DNA from: Rhizobium sp. 32-5/1
Lineage (GTDB): Bacteria; Pseudomonadota; Alphaproteobacteria; Rhizobiales; Rhizobiaceae
Direction: 5' to 3'
Length of the DNA stretch: 64,000 nt
NCBI RefSeq assembly: GCF_029537235.1
Contig: NZ_CP120638.1
Span: 4,156,501-4,220,500, forward strand
The notes under the pieces were generated by a model. That model searched no databases, was not told the origin of the DNA, and saw nothing but the letters and a program-made list of their open reading frames with translations. A program made the translations under genes and the position numbers. Positions 55,583-64,000 of this stretch are shown here, in pieces (positions within the stretch are counted from its first letter, which is position 1; the number at the start of each line of letters is the position of its first letter).

Positions 55583-57081
55583 ATGGCGTGGACTGAGGGC
55601 AGGCGCGGTGAAGGCAAGGCTGTTCTCGGCATTCATATGGCCTGCGCCGTGGTTGCTGTTCTGCTTGTCGCCAGCCTGGCTTTTGTTCTTGATCGCGCCG
55701 TCTTCGAAGCTGACCGTTTTGGTCTGTCGTCAGAGCGGAAGCTGGTCTCCAGTGACTTGCAGCACCAGATCGATGCCGTGGTGCAGTACCAAGCGGAACT
55801 CTCGTTCTGGGGCAAGACCTATGCGCAGATTGAAGCGGGTCGTTTTTCGCAGGCGTTCGTCACCGAGGAGGTGATCGAATGGTTGTGGGCGGATTTTGGC
55901 TTTTCCTGGATGATTTTTACCGGGCGTGTCGGACAGCCGATTCTATCGGTTCACGACGGGCGCGAAGTCTCGCCCGAGACGGGCGCGGCAACGCTGAAAT
56001 GGGTCGCGGATCTTGTCGCGAAGGCAAATGGAATTTACGAGGTGGCGCTGAAGCCGGATGATGGCGGATGGCGCATCGCAGCGAGTGCCAAAGATCGGGA
56101 TGGCTTGACGGTCCCGGTTCCGAACATCCACGCAGCCGACTTGCGCATGGTCGATGGCCGAATGAGCATCGTGGTCGTGCAGGCCGTTATACCGGAATCG
56201 CTGAAGATCGAGGCAAGCCGTCGCGCTCCCGTTTTCATGGTGACGGTGAAGCCCTTCACCGAGAGGATGCTGGTCAACATGCAGAAGCGGCTATCCGTCC
56301 GCAATCTGACTTTCCAGCCGCTCAACAAGGTGTCGGCCAGCTCTATCCATACTCCCCTCAACGACTGCGCGCGATCCGACTGCATGGTCGCGGCTTGGAC
56401 ACCGCGGGCGCCGGGGGCTTCGTGCGTTCCGAAACATTGCCGAGCGTTCTTGCCATTGCCACTGCCGGAGCCCTGCTGATGGCCTTTATCGCGGCGCGCT
56501 TCGGCAGGGTGTTCGCGGCGCTTCAGAAGAGCGAGGCGGAAAACGGCTATATGGCCAAACATGACCGCCTGACCGGACTGCTGAATAGGAGTGGTTTCGA
56601 CGAGACGCTGAACGCCGCAGTGCGATCGGTCTCGAAACAGCCATTTGCCCTGCTCTGCATCGATCTGGACAAGTTCAAGGCAGTCAATGACGCGCATGGT
56701 CATCCCGCCGGCGATGCCATGTTGAAAACCATTGCATCGCGCTTTGCAGCCCGGATTGGTGACATGGGTGCTGTCGCTCGGCTGGGCGGTGATGAATTCG
56801 CAGTGGCGATTCCGCTCCGTAACCGGCAGGACATTGTGTCCCTTGCCCACGCCCTGATTGTCGATGCGCAGGTACCGATCCCCTTCGAGGGGCAATTGCT
56901 GCGCGTCGGCAGCAGTATCGGCGTCGCGTTTGCCCCGGAGCATGGGGTGACGCCGCGTGACCTGGTGCCGCAGGCGGACCGGGCGCTCTATCTTGCCAAG
57001 AACCGTGGACGCAATCGCGTGCAGACGGCCGACGATCTTTCCGACGACGTGGGTGTGGTAAAGACCGGGCAGGCGGCCTGA
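55583..57081 (+). CDS. membrane diguanylate cyclase with CHASE4-like sensor, frame broken
   Basis: About 499 residues. TM1 at ~15-37 (MACAVVAVLLVASLAFVLD), a ~250-residue periplasmic domain with CHASE4-like features (QYQAELSFWGKTYAQIEAGR, WLWADFGFSWMIFTGRVGQP), TM2 (VLAIATAGALLMAFIAARFG), then GGDEF: HDRLTGLLNRSGFDETLN, IDLDKFKAVNDAHGHPAGDA and ARLGGDEFAVAI. One G added at 56413-56417 joins AWTPRAPG to GFVRSETLPS. The active site is intact, so it should make cyclic-di-GMP in response to a periplasmic signal. No RxxD inhibition site at the usual place. Confidence 0.87.
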
Positions 57082-57089
57082 TCCTTGCG

Positions 57090-58118
57090 TCATCCTGTCC
57101 CGGCAGGGATGTTGAACGGCGTTATCACCTCGACTGCGGAAAGTTGATGGCGGACCGGTGTCGACAAGGCACGATGCCGATGCAGGATTGCCCTGAAGAC
57201 TGTGCGTACATCTGTCTTCAGGTCATGGTGAAGGACGAAGTGAATGTCGCCTTGGCGCAGCAGAGCCAGATTGCCGGCATCGAGATCATGGGCAACGAAA
57301 ATGCTGCAGGCCCGACCGGCACCCTTGAAGGCGGCAATGACCGCGCGGTTGCCGCCGCCGATCGAATAGGCTGCGTTGATGCCCGGATGTTTTGCGAGCG
57401 CCGCCGAAGCCAGCTGTCCTGTCGCCTCGTCCCTGCCGTAGCCTTCGCTGATCTCTACAAGGTCGATCAACGGATAGCGATCCCGCAGCGTGCGGCGAAA
57501 GCCGATCTCGCGTTCCTCCTCGCCACGGAATCGGTTGCTGGACAGGGTGACGAGCGCGGTTGCTGGAGAGCCTGCGAAGCGCTCGCCGATCAGATAGGCC
57601 GCGGTTTCGCCGGCGGCGCGATTGTCGGCGCCGGCATAGGCCGTGCGCGGCGCATTCGGCAGATCGGTTACCAGTGTTACCACCGGGATGCCGGCCTGTT
57701 CGAGCCGCGTGACGGCAAGGCTGATCTCCGGCACATCCGGTGCCTTGAGCACAATGCCATCGGTGCCGCGCAGACGAATACGGTCGAGGCTTTGAACGAT
57801 ATCCTGCGGGCGTATGGTCTCAGTAAAATGAAAGCGGGAGCGGAAGACGGTCGGCATGAAGGTTGCCGCCTCGCTCTCAAAGGCGTGCCGCACGGTCTCC
57901 GTAAAACGTTCAGGCGCTTCCATGACGATGTCGATGGCGAATTTGCGGCCGTGGACCTCAAGGCCAGCCTGCTGTTTTTCAAGCTCGCCGATCGCTGCAT
58001 GGACGCGCTGCTGCGTCTGTCGGCGCACACCGTCGCGGCCGTTCAGCACCCGATCGACGGTCGCAGTCGAGACGCCGGCCTGAAAGGCGATATCCTTGAC
58101 CAGAAAATCATGCGCCAT
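57090..58118 (-). CDS. LacI family transcriptional regulator
   Basis: 342 residues from ATG 58118. DNA-binding head LVKDIAFQAGVSTATVDRVL NGRDGVR; periplasmic-binding-like effector domain with GTDGIVLKAPDVPEISLAVT, AYAGADNRAAGETAAYLIGE, and SIFVAHDLDAGNLALLRQGD. A sugar or sugar-like inducer is expected. Divergent from the PhyH gene with 96 bases between starts, so it most likely regulates the PhyH-SDR operon. Its stop almost touches the convergent GGDEF gene. Confidence 0.9.
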   Translation of the reverse strand: MAHDFLVKDIAFQAGVSTATVDRVLNGRDGVRRQTQQRVHAAIGELEKQQAGLEVHGRKFAIDIVMEAPERFTETVRHAFESEAATFMPTVFRSRFHFTETIRPQDIVQSLDRIRLRGTDGIVLKAPDVPEISLAVTRLEQAGIPVVTLVTDLPNAPRTAYAGADNRAAGETAAYLIGERFAGSPATALVTLSSNRFRGEEEREIGFRRTLRDRYPLIDLVEISEGYGRDEATGQLASAALAKHPGINAAYSIGGGNRAVIAAFKGAGRACSIFVAHDLDAGNLALLRQGDIHFVLHHDLKTDVRTVFRAILHRHRALSTPVRHQLSAVEVITPFNIPAGTG

Positions 58119-58214
58119 GGCGGCCCGCCGTCCTGATGGTTTTTTGATGGATTTCTGCTCTATAACAGCTTTCGGCCCGGCGTATAGTCCATCCATCCAC
58201 CGGGAGGAAACGGG

Positions 58215-59408
58215 ATGAAGACGGACAACAGCGCCATGCTGCGCGCAGGCCGCGTCTGGCTGACGGAATCAGCCTGCGACATTGAGGATTTTCGGGCACA
58301 GGTCGAACGCAATGTTGCGCTTGCCGACTATCCGCATGCCACGGCTGTCGAGAAGAATGTGCTGATCTATGACGGCAACCTTTTGCAGGAGGTGGCTGGA
58401 ACCCCGGAGGGGCGCCGGGCGGTGCTTGCGGAAATCTGCGAGGCCTTTGCGACGGGACCCGGTGTCGTCGTCATCAAGCAGGCCTATGCGGATACGGCTG
58501 TGATCGACGCGGCCAGCATCATTTTCGACGATATCATCAACGAGCAGCACCAGACGAATAAAGGCGGCGGCGACCACTTCGCCAAGCCGGGTGCCAACGA
58601 CCGAATCTGGAATTCACTCGAAAAACATTGCCTCAGAAATCCGGAAAATTTCGCGGCCTATTATGGCAATGCTTTGATCGCGCTTGCCAGCGAGGCCTGG
58701 CTTGGCCCGAGCTACCAGATGACGGCGCAGGTCAATCGCGTCAATCCGGGCGGGGCCGCGCAATCGGCGCATCGGGATTATCATCTCGGCTTTCAGACGT
58801 CTGAAATCATCGAGCAGTTTCCGGCGCATGTGCACCGCCTGTCGCCGGTGCTGACCCTTCAGGGCGCGGTTGCCCATTGCGACATGCCGCTTGAAAGCGG
58901 GCCAACGCTGTTCCTGCCGTTCAGCCAAGCCTATGAACCGGGCTATCTTGCACTGAAGCGTCCGGAGTTCCGGGACTATTTCGATCGGCACCATGTGCAA
59001 TTGCCGCTTGAAAAGGGCGATCTCGTATTCTTCAACCCGGCCTTGTTCCACGCCGCCGGCACCAATCGCTCGGAGGGCATCAAGCGGGTCGCCAACCTGC
59101 TGCAGGTTTCCTCGGCGTTCGGCCGGGCGATGGAGACGGTCAATCGCGAGCGGATGAGCGGTGTGCTGTATCCGGCCCTGAAGGCGATGCTGGCAAAGGG
59201 CCGGCTGTCCGTGGCGGAGGCCGACCATGCCATTACCTCCTGCGCCGAGGGGTACTCCTTCCCGACCAACCTCGACCTCGACCCGCCGATCGGCGGTCTC
59301 GCGCCGAAAACCCAGGCGCAACTGATGCGGGAAGCTTTGGCGGCAGGCTGGGAAGCGCCGGCCTTTGTCGAAGCGCTGGCGCAGCAGGCTGCAAAGAAGC
59401 TTAGCTAA
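58215..59408 (+). CDS. phytanoyl-CoA dioxygenase (PhyH) family protein
   Basis: 397 residues. Fe(II)/2-oxoglutarate-dependent oxygenase fold: iron ligands in SAHRDYHLGFQ (HxD) and the distal His in FFNPALFHAAGTNRSEGIKR, where the Arg binds 2-oxoglutarate. ASIIFDDIINEQ and GGDHFAKPGANDRIWNSLEK are characteristic of a bacterial subgroup I cannot name. Together with the SDR gene and LacI regulator this suggests a catabolic step on a small hydroxylated or methylated compound. GGGAGGAAACGGG ribosome site. Confidence 0.87.
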   Translation: MKTDNSAMLRAGRVWLTESACDIEDFRAQVERNVALADYPHATAVEKNVLIYDGNLLQEVAGTPEGRRAVLAEICEAFATGPGVVVIKQAYADTAVIDAASIIFDDIINEQHQTNKGGGDHFAKPGANDRIWNSLEKHCLRNPENFAAYYGNALIALASEAWLGPSYQMTAQVNRVNPGGAAQSAHRDYHLGFQTSEIIEQFPAHVHRLSPVLTLQGAVAHCDMPLESGPTLFLPFSQAYEPGYLALKRPEFRDYFDRHHVQLPLEKGDLVFFNPALFHAAGTNRSEGIKRVANLLQVSSAFGRAMETVNRERMSGVLYPALKAMLAKGRLSVAEADHAITSCAEGYSFPTNLDLDPPIGGLAPKTQAQLMREALAAGWEAPAFVEALAQQAAKKLS

Positions 59409-59486
59409 ACCGGACAGGATTACCTGGACAGTCCATCCGCTCGTCGGACGGAAGGGGCTGGACTTGAAGAAAATGGAGGAGAGACA

Positions 59487-60307
59487 ATGACCAAGGATTA
59501 TGGGCGTCTGGACGGAAAGATCGCCATTGTTACCGGCGGAACGCAGGGTTTGGGCGCGACTATTGCCGGGCTTTTTGCCGAGCGGGGGCCGCAGGCATCG
59601 TGATATGCGGGCGCAATGCCGGCAAGGGCGAGGCCAAGGCGGCCGAGATCGGGAAGGCGACGGGAACGAGAGTGGTCTACGTTCAGGCGGATCTTGAAAA
59701 GGTGGAGGACGCCGCAAAGGTGGTTGCCGCCTGCGATGCGGCTTTCGGCCGTGTCGATTCGCTGGTCAATGCCGCCGCGATCACCGACCGGGGCACGATC
59801 CTCGATACGAGCCCGGAACTGTTCGACCGCATGTTCGCGATCAATGTGCGCGCGCCGTTCTTCCTGATGCAGGAGACAATCAAGGTCATGCGCCGCGAGA
59901 AGATCGAAGGCACGATCGTCAATATCGGCTCCATGTCGGCCAAGGCCGGCCAGCCCTTCATCAGCGCCTATTGTGCTTCCAAGGGCGCGCTGGAGACGCT
60001 GACCAAGAACACGGCCTATGCGGTATTGCGCAATCGTATCCGGGTCAACGGCCTGAACATCGGCTGGATGGCGTCCGAAGGTGAGGACCGCATCCAGCGG
60101 GAATTCCACGGTGCGCCAGCCGATTGGCTGGAGAAGGCGGCGGCCAGCCAGCCGTTCGGGCGGCTCGTCGATCCGGCCGAGGTTGCGCGTGCCTGCGCCT
60201 ATCTGTCGTCGGCAGAATCCGGCCTGATGACCGGCTCGGTGATCTGCTTCGACCAGTCGATCTGGGGCGCCTACGACGGATCACCGCACCCGGACGCGCC
60301 GATCTGA
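59487..60307 (+). CDS. short-chain dehydrogenase/reductase, frame broken
   Basis: About 273 residues. SDR motifs: cofactor TGGTQGLGATIAGLFAERG, NAG-equivalent LVNAAAITDRG, catalytic Ser in NIGSMSAK, YxxxK in ISAYCASKGALETLTKN. One G added at 59584-59588 converts the early stop into GAAGIVICGRNAGKGEAKAA. ATG 59487 has GGAGGAGAG. Second gene after PhyH (78 bases apart); probably oxidises the product of the dioxygenase. Confidence 0.87.
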
Positions 60308-60373
60308 GGTGGAGCTAAGTCACGGGTTGGCGGCGGCCTTGCTTTCGGCTGCCCCTTATGCCCATATCCAGCC

Positions 60374-61311
<938 letters not shown>

Positions 61312-61312
61312 A

Positions 61313-62416
61313 TCAGTTGCTCTGGACTGGCTGATAGCCGGGCCCGGTCGGGTGTTTGAGGTCGATCGCCGATTCCTGCGGTGGCAGGAAGGTCGGACCG
61401 ACGACCCGGACTTTCGCATTGGAAGGATCGTAGGGCCGGTCTTCGACGACGGCAGCCGCCTTTTCCTTGCCAGACGGCGTGGTGACCGCGATGATCGAAG
61501 AACCGTCGGCCGGCAAGCTTTGTTTTGCAATCACGGGCTGTTCGACCCCGAAGCCGGAAACGGCAGCCGGTTTGCAGCCACACTGTCCTGCCGTCTGACC
61601 GTGGTCACGGGTGCGGTAGGCAAAAGCGGTCGGCAGGTGCGTATAAGGCTGGCCCGTCACGGCCGATACCATCTCGTCGGTTTCTTCGGTTGCCAGTGAA
61701 TGAAAATAGAGTTCCGTTTCCGCGCCCGGGCAACGGCGCTCGCAGGCCACGGAATCGCGTTGGAAATCGGCGGGTGTCGCATTTCCTGAAATCGGGAAGA
61801 AGGCGCCGTCGCAGGTCCGCACACACATCGTGCGCAGGGGCCCTCCATCGAGGGAGGGAACGCCGAGGTCGTCGATGTCCGTGCTGCCGCGCAGCATCGT
61901 GAACGTCTCGCCGGCTTTCGGAAGCCCTTCGAGGATGTTGCGATGGATTTCGGGTTCCGACGCCGATGCGTTGATGACGTCGTCTTGTTGCTCGCTGCAG
62001 CGATTGACATCGAGCGCCGCGAGGATGCGGCGGCGATTGATGTCGTTGTCGCCGCCAGACACCAGATGCTGGCGACGGGCCTTGAGCGTGTCGAGGTCGT
62101 TTTCCATCTGGCCGATGGTCGCTTCCATGCTGTCGCAGGCATCCGCATTCGGTCCACCGACGATGATGATGCTGCCGCTGCTGCATCCAAGGCGGCGGCG
62201 TTCGTTGCGCGCCTTGCGCAGGTCGAGATTTTGACGGGAGATCGCGGCGGTGTAGTCGCGAGCGTTGGCATTGCTGGTGACGATTTTTGGCAGGTTCGAC
62301 AGGCGTGTATTCAGCCTGTCGCAGACGGCTGACGCCTGCGCAGAAACGCTCATGGCCACGAATAACGGCAGGACAAGCGCCGCAATAGCTGCCGAACGGT
62401 AGGACACGTGTTTCAT
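61313..62416 (-). CDS. DUF2865 secreted protein
   Basis: 367 residues from ATG 62416 (a GTG six bases further in is possible because GAGAG abuts the ATG). Signal peptide (AAIAALVLPLFVAMSVSAQA), a helical region (ISRQNLDLRKARNERRRLGC), then the DUF2865 core MCVRTCDGAFFPISGNATPA and ACERRCPGAETELYFHSLAT with paired Cys. C-terminal part is Pro-rich (GPTFLPPQESAIDLKHP). Periplasmic or envelope protein of unknown function typical of Rhizobiales. Confidence 0.88.
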   Translation of the reverse strand: MKHVSYRSAAIAALVLPLFVAMSVSAQASAVCDRLNTRLSNLPKIVTSNANARDYTAAISRQNLDLRKARNERRRLGCSSGSIIIVGGPNADACDSMEATIGQMENDLDTLKARRQHLVSGGDNDINRRRILAALDVNRCSEQQDDVINASASEPEIHRNILEGLPKAGETFTMLRGSTDIDDLGVPSLDGGPLRTMCVRTCDGAFFPISGNATPADFQRDSVACERRCPGAETELYFHSLATEETDEMVSAVTGQPYTHLPTAFAYRTRDHGQTAGQCGCKPAAVSGFGVEQPVIAKQSLPADGSSIIAVTTPSGKEKAAAVVEDRPYDPSNAKVRVVGPTFLPPQESAIDLKHPTGPGYQPVQSN

Positions 62417-62547
62417 CTCTCGTCTGAGCGGGCCGCAGGGTGTTGCCTTGCGGCAAATCGCGCATTTTCCAAGCAGCGCCATCATAGCGGCATTCGCGAA
62501 GGGTGCAACGCGCTCACTGACTTTACGTTAACAAGGCTGTTTGGCAT

Positions 62548-62587
62548 ACGGACGAGACGGGCTGTGGAGGCAGCCCGTCTCGTCCGT
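62548..62587. terminator. perfect 17-bp hairpin after luxI, no T tract
   Basis: ACGGACGAGACGGGCTG (62548-62564) pairs without mismatch to 62571-62587 around the loop TGGAGG. It begins seven bases after the luxI stop. Neither side has a run of T, so it is not a textbook intrinsic terminator; it may stabilise or end the luxI mRNA by another route. Confidence 0.6.
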
Positions 62588-62594
62588 CCGATTT

Positions 62595-63239
62595 CTACGC
62601 GGCGCGCGCCGTTTCCAGCGACATGGGGGATGCCAGCACCGAGCCATCGAGCCGGGCTGCCGACTTCATGGTATCGAGCAGGTCTGCCGTCACCTCCCAG
62701 GCGACGGCGACGGCCTGCACCGATCCTATCCTCTGTGGCTCACCGATGCGTTCGCCGGGGCAACCCATGCGTCGGAACATGCGCTCGAGAAATACGTCGG
62801 TGACGGTCACGATATGGCTAAGGCTGGACGCCAGGCCGAGTTCTCCGACGCCGCACATCAGTTCGGCAGCGGCGATCGTCACCTGATTGGATGCGCGGTC
62901 CTGCGAAATCTCCGGATCGATGCAGAAGCGGCTCGATTCCCAGACCGAGGCGCTGCGGATCTGTGGATTGTCGCCGAGCAGGATGGGAAAGGTGTCGTCG
63001 AGCATGTTCGGACCGAGCGTCGGCAAAAGCCGAAGCGATCCGCGCAGACGTCCCGTCTCGTCGTCGTAGGACAGGACGTAGAGAGGATTGGCATCGTCAT
63101 AGTCGTCAATCTCCCAAGCACCGCGCACGGATACGTCCCATTTCAGGAGGTCGTGGAAGACACGCTTTCGCAAGCGGAACATCGCATCCATTTCTTGCGG
63201 ATGGAGTTTACTACTCTTATTGTTCAATATCCTGATCAT
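62595..63239 (-). CDS. acyl-homoserine-lactone synthase (LuxI family)
   Basis: 214 residues. Makes an N-acyl-homoserine lactone from SAM and acyl-ACP. All conserved positions are present: Arg and Phe in FRLRKRVFHDLLKWDV (with Trp), acidic residues in WEIDDYDD, Arg in LRGSLRLLPT, Glu and Arg in ESSRFCIDPE. Start ATG 63239 has AGGAG seven bases upstream. Acyl chain specificity cannot be read. Upstream is a lux box, then luxR on the same strand. Confidence 0.93.
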   Translation of the reverse strand: MIRILNNKSSKLHPQEMDAMFRLRKRVFHDLLKWDVSVRGAWEIDDYDDANPLYVLSYDDETGRLRGSLRLLPTLGPNMLDDTFPILLGDNPQIRSASVWESSRFCIDPEISQDRASNQVTIAAAELMCGVGELGLASSLSHIVTVTDVFLERMFRRMGCPGERIGEPQRIGSVQAVAVAWEVTADLLDTMKSAARLDGSVLASPMSLETARAA

Positions 63240-63298
63240 CGTTCGCTCCTGTCACGGGTTGTGAGGAGACGATGCTGTCAGGGATGATTGTGATGCAA

Positions 63299-63318
63299 AA
63301 CTGTCGGTAGTGACAGGT
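63299..63318 (-). promoter_or_regulatory. lux box upstream of luxI
   Basis: Minus strand ACCTGTCACTACCGACAGTT, 20 bases, an imperfect dyad (CTGTC...GACAG) close to the classical lux-box pattern. Centred about 70 bases before the luxI start, consistent with autoinduction by the adjacent LuxR. Confidence 0.7.
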
Positions 63319-63406
63319 TGCTGATACACGTCATAATGCCGTAGCCTGCTGCAGGATCAGGCAAAGCGGTCCCATAACAGGGGGATACCGGGGCGGTTGA
63401 AGACGA

Positions 63407-64000
63407 TCAGGAAACAGGAATCAGAGATTGACGCACAGCTTGGGCAACCGCCTGGGTATTGGAGACCACGTTCAGTTTACGCCGGGCATTGGTCATGAAG
63501 AACCTTACGGTTCGTTCGGTAATTCCGAGAATCGTAGCAATTTCCCAATAACTTTTTCCCGCTGCTGCCCAGCCGAGAACCTCAGTCTCCCTGTTTGTCA
63601 GGGCAATCGCATCAGGCAGGGGATCGAGACGCCGTTCATCGCTTTCGAGAAGAGAGGCATGAAAAAGATTAGCCAGCAACTGGAAATCCCGCAGATGAAG
63701 GCGGCGGTAAGCCGTCCATTCGGCGGCGGGCATGTCCGCCTGAATCATCAGCCTTGCACAGCGTCGGGTTGGCGCCGATAGCGGCAGGATAACGCCTTCC
63801 GCGGGGTGGCCGAAGTAAAGCGCCGCTTGAAACAACGCTTCGGGATATCGTCTGCGGGCTTCGCCGAGATCGATGGGTCGTACGTCGCTTGACGGCATCT
63901 TCAGGACAGCGTCGATACAACCGGAATCACTGACGAGGTAGGCTTCAACAAGGGACGTGTCGAAGGTATGGTGGATCCGATGAATACGGAAGCCGCGCGA
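63407..64000 (-). CDS. LuxR family quorum-sensing regulator, N-terminus beyond the window
   Basis: 197 residues to the window edge, frame open throughout. The C-terminal HTH is complete: LTNRETEVLGWAAAGKSYWE, IATILGITERTVRFFMTNAR, RKLNVVSNTQAVAQAVRQSL. Before it is the distal part of the autoinducer-binding domain (MPAAEWTAYRRLHLRDFQLL). The protein is not from ATG 63898; codons continue upstream to 64000 (SRGFRIHRIHHTF). Partner of the LuxI synthase downstream. Confidence 0.88.
   Translation of the reverse strand, partial: SRGFRIHRIHHTFDTSLVEAYLVSDSGCIDAVLKMPSSDVRPIDLGEARRRYPEALFQAALYFGHPAEGVILPLSAPTRRCARLMIQADMPAAEWTAYRRLHLRDFQLLANLFHASLLESDERRLDPLPDAIALTNRETEVLGWAAAGKSYWEIATILGITERTVRFFMTNARRKLNVVSNTQAVAQAVRQSLIPVS

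Noticed and set aside
145..60307. Broken genes as pseudogenes
   Set aside because: All breaks are small indels, mostly at short runs, repairs restore conserved motifs, and essential or core genes are hit; sequencing deletion is more likely.
63344..63362. GCCTG...CAGGC dyad after luxR as a terminator
   Set aside because: The stem is only 5 bp and no T run follows on the minus strand.

Overview
The window is a gene-dense, GC-rich stretch of about 64 kb of alphaproteobacterial chromosome, almost certainly from the Rhizobiaceae (Rhizobium/Agrobacterium/Sinorhizobium group). The basis is gene content and order: cobS-DUF1289-TIGR02281-like protease, rpiA-DUF2059-gor next to a class II (plant-type) DAHP synthase, usg, a PleC/DivJ-like histidine kinase, DUF2865, and the tail of a BigR-type sulfur operon. 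I cannot name the genus. There are no rRNA or tRNA genes, insertion sequences, prophage or CRISPR arrays that I can see. Most genes are housekeeping; the accessory parts are a zeta-toxin-like pair, a phytanoyl-CoA-dioxygenase/SDR cluster with its own LacI-type regulator, and a LuxR/LuxI quorum-sensing pair at the right edge.

Layout. 0-6.2 kb: YeeE/YedE and TauE/SafE sulfur permeases, an ABC-2 exporter, and cobS/cobT for the lower ligand of cobalamin. 6.4-16.6 kb: an EptA-like phosphoethanolamine transferase with diacylglycerol kinase, a histidine kinase, a secreted nuclease, a uracil-DNA-glycosylase-like protein, an Lrp regulator, the zeta-like pair, a beta-hydroxyacid dehydrogenase, GFA and methyltransferase genes, and DUF2270. 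16.7-19.3 kb: a polar amino acid uptake system without an adjacent ATPase. 19.6-21.8 kb: an unusual OmpA-family protein with Ala/Glu/Gln repeats and an Asn-Thr-Val repeat. 21.8-25.2 kb: an overlapping operon of EamA permease, Bcr/CflA exporter, mobA and mobB; moaA follows at 29-30 kb after a chemoreceptor. 30-42 kb: LtrA, a MarR/hydrolase divergon, and cell-wall enzymes (two L,D-transpeptidases and an M15 peptidase) with fumC and a diguanylate cyclase. 42-49 kb: gph, rpiA, DUF2059, gor, a LysR regulator and class II DAHP synthase. 50-57 kb: DUF1003, an LTA-synthase-like phosphoglycerol transferase, nadE, a PD40 propeller protein and a CHASE4-type diguanylate cyclase. 57-64 kb: the LacI/PhyH/SDR cluster, a cobalamin riboswitch with bluB, DUF2865, luxI with a lux box, and the 3' part of luxR.

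Two themes link distant genes. Cobalamin: cobS, cobT and riboswitch-controlled bluB supply DMB and attach it to the corrinoid. Molybdenum cofactor: moaA, mobA and mobB. Membrane lipids also recur: EptA and the LTA-synthase-like enzyme would both release diacylglycerol, which DgkA recycles.

A key caveat: 18 genes contain 19 frame breaks, all explicable by loss of one or two bases and mostly in short G, C or A runs. They hit essential or core genes (class II DAHPS, gor, gph, dgkA). I read them as uncorrected sequencing or assembly indels, not pseudogenes, and I annotate the genes across the breaks.
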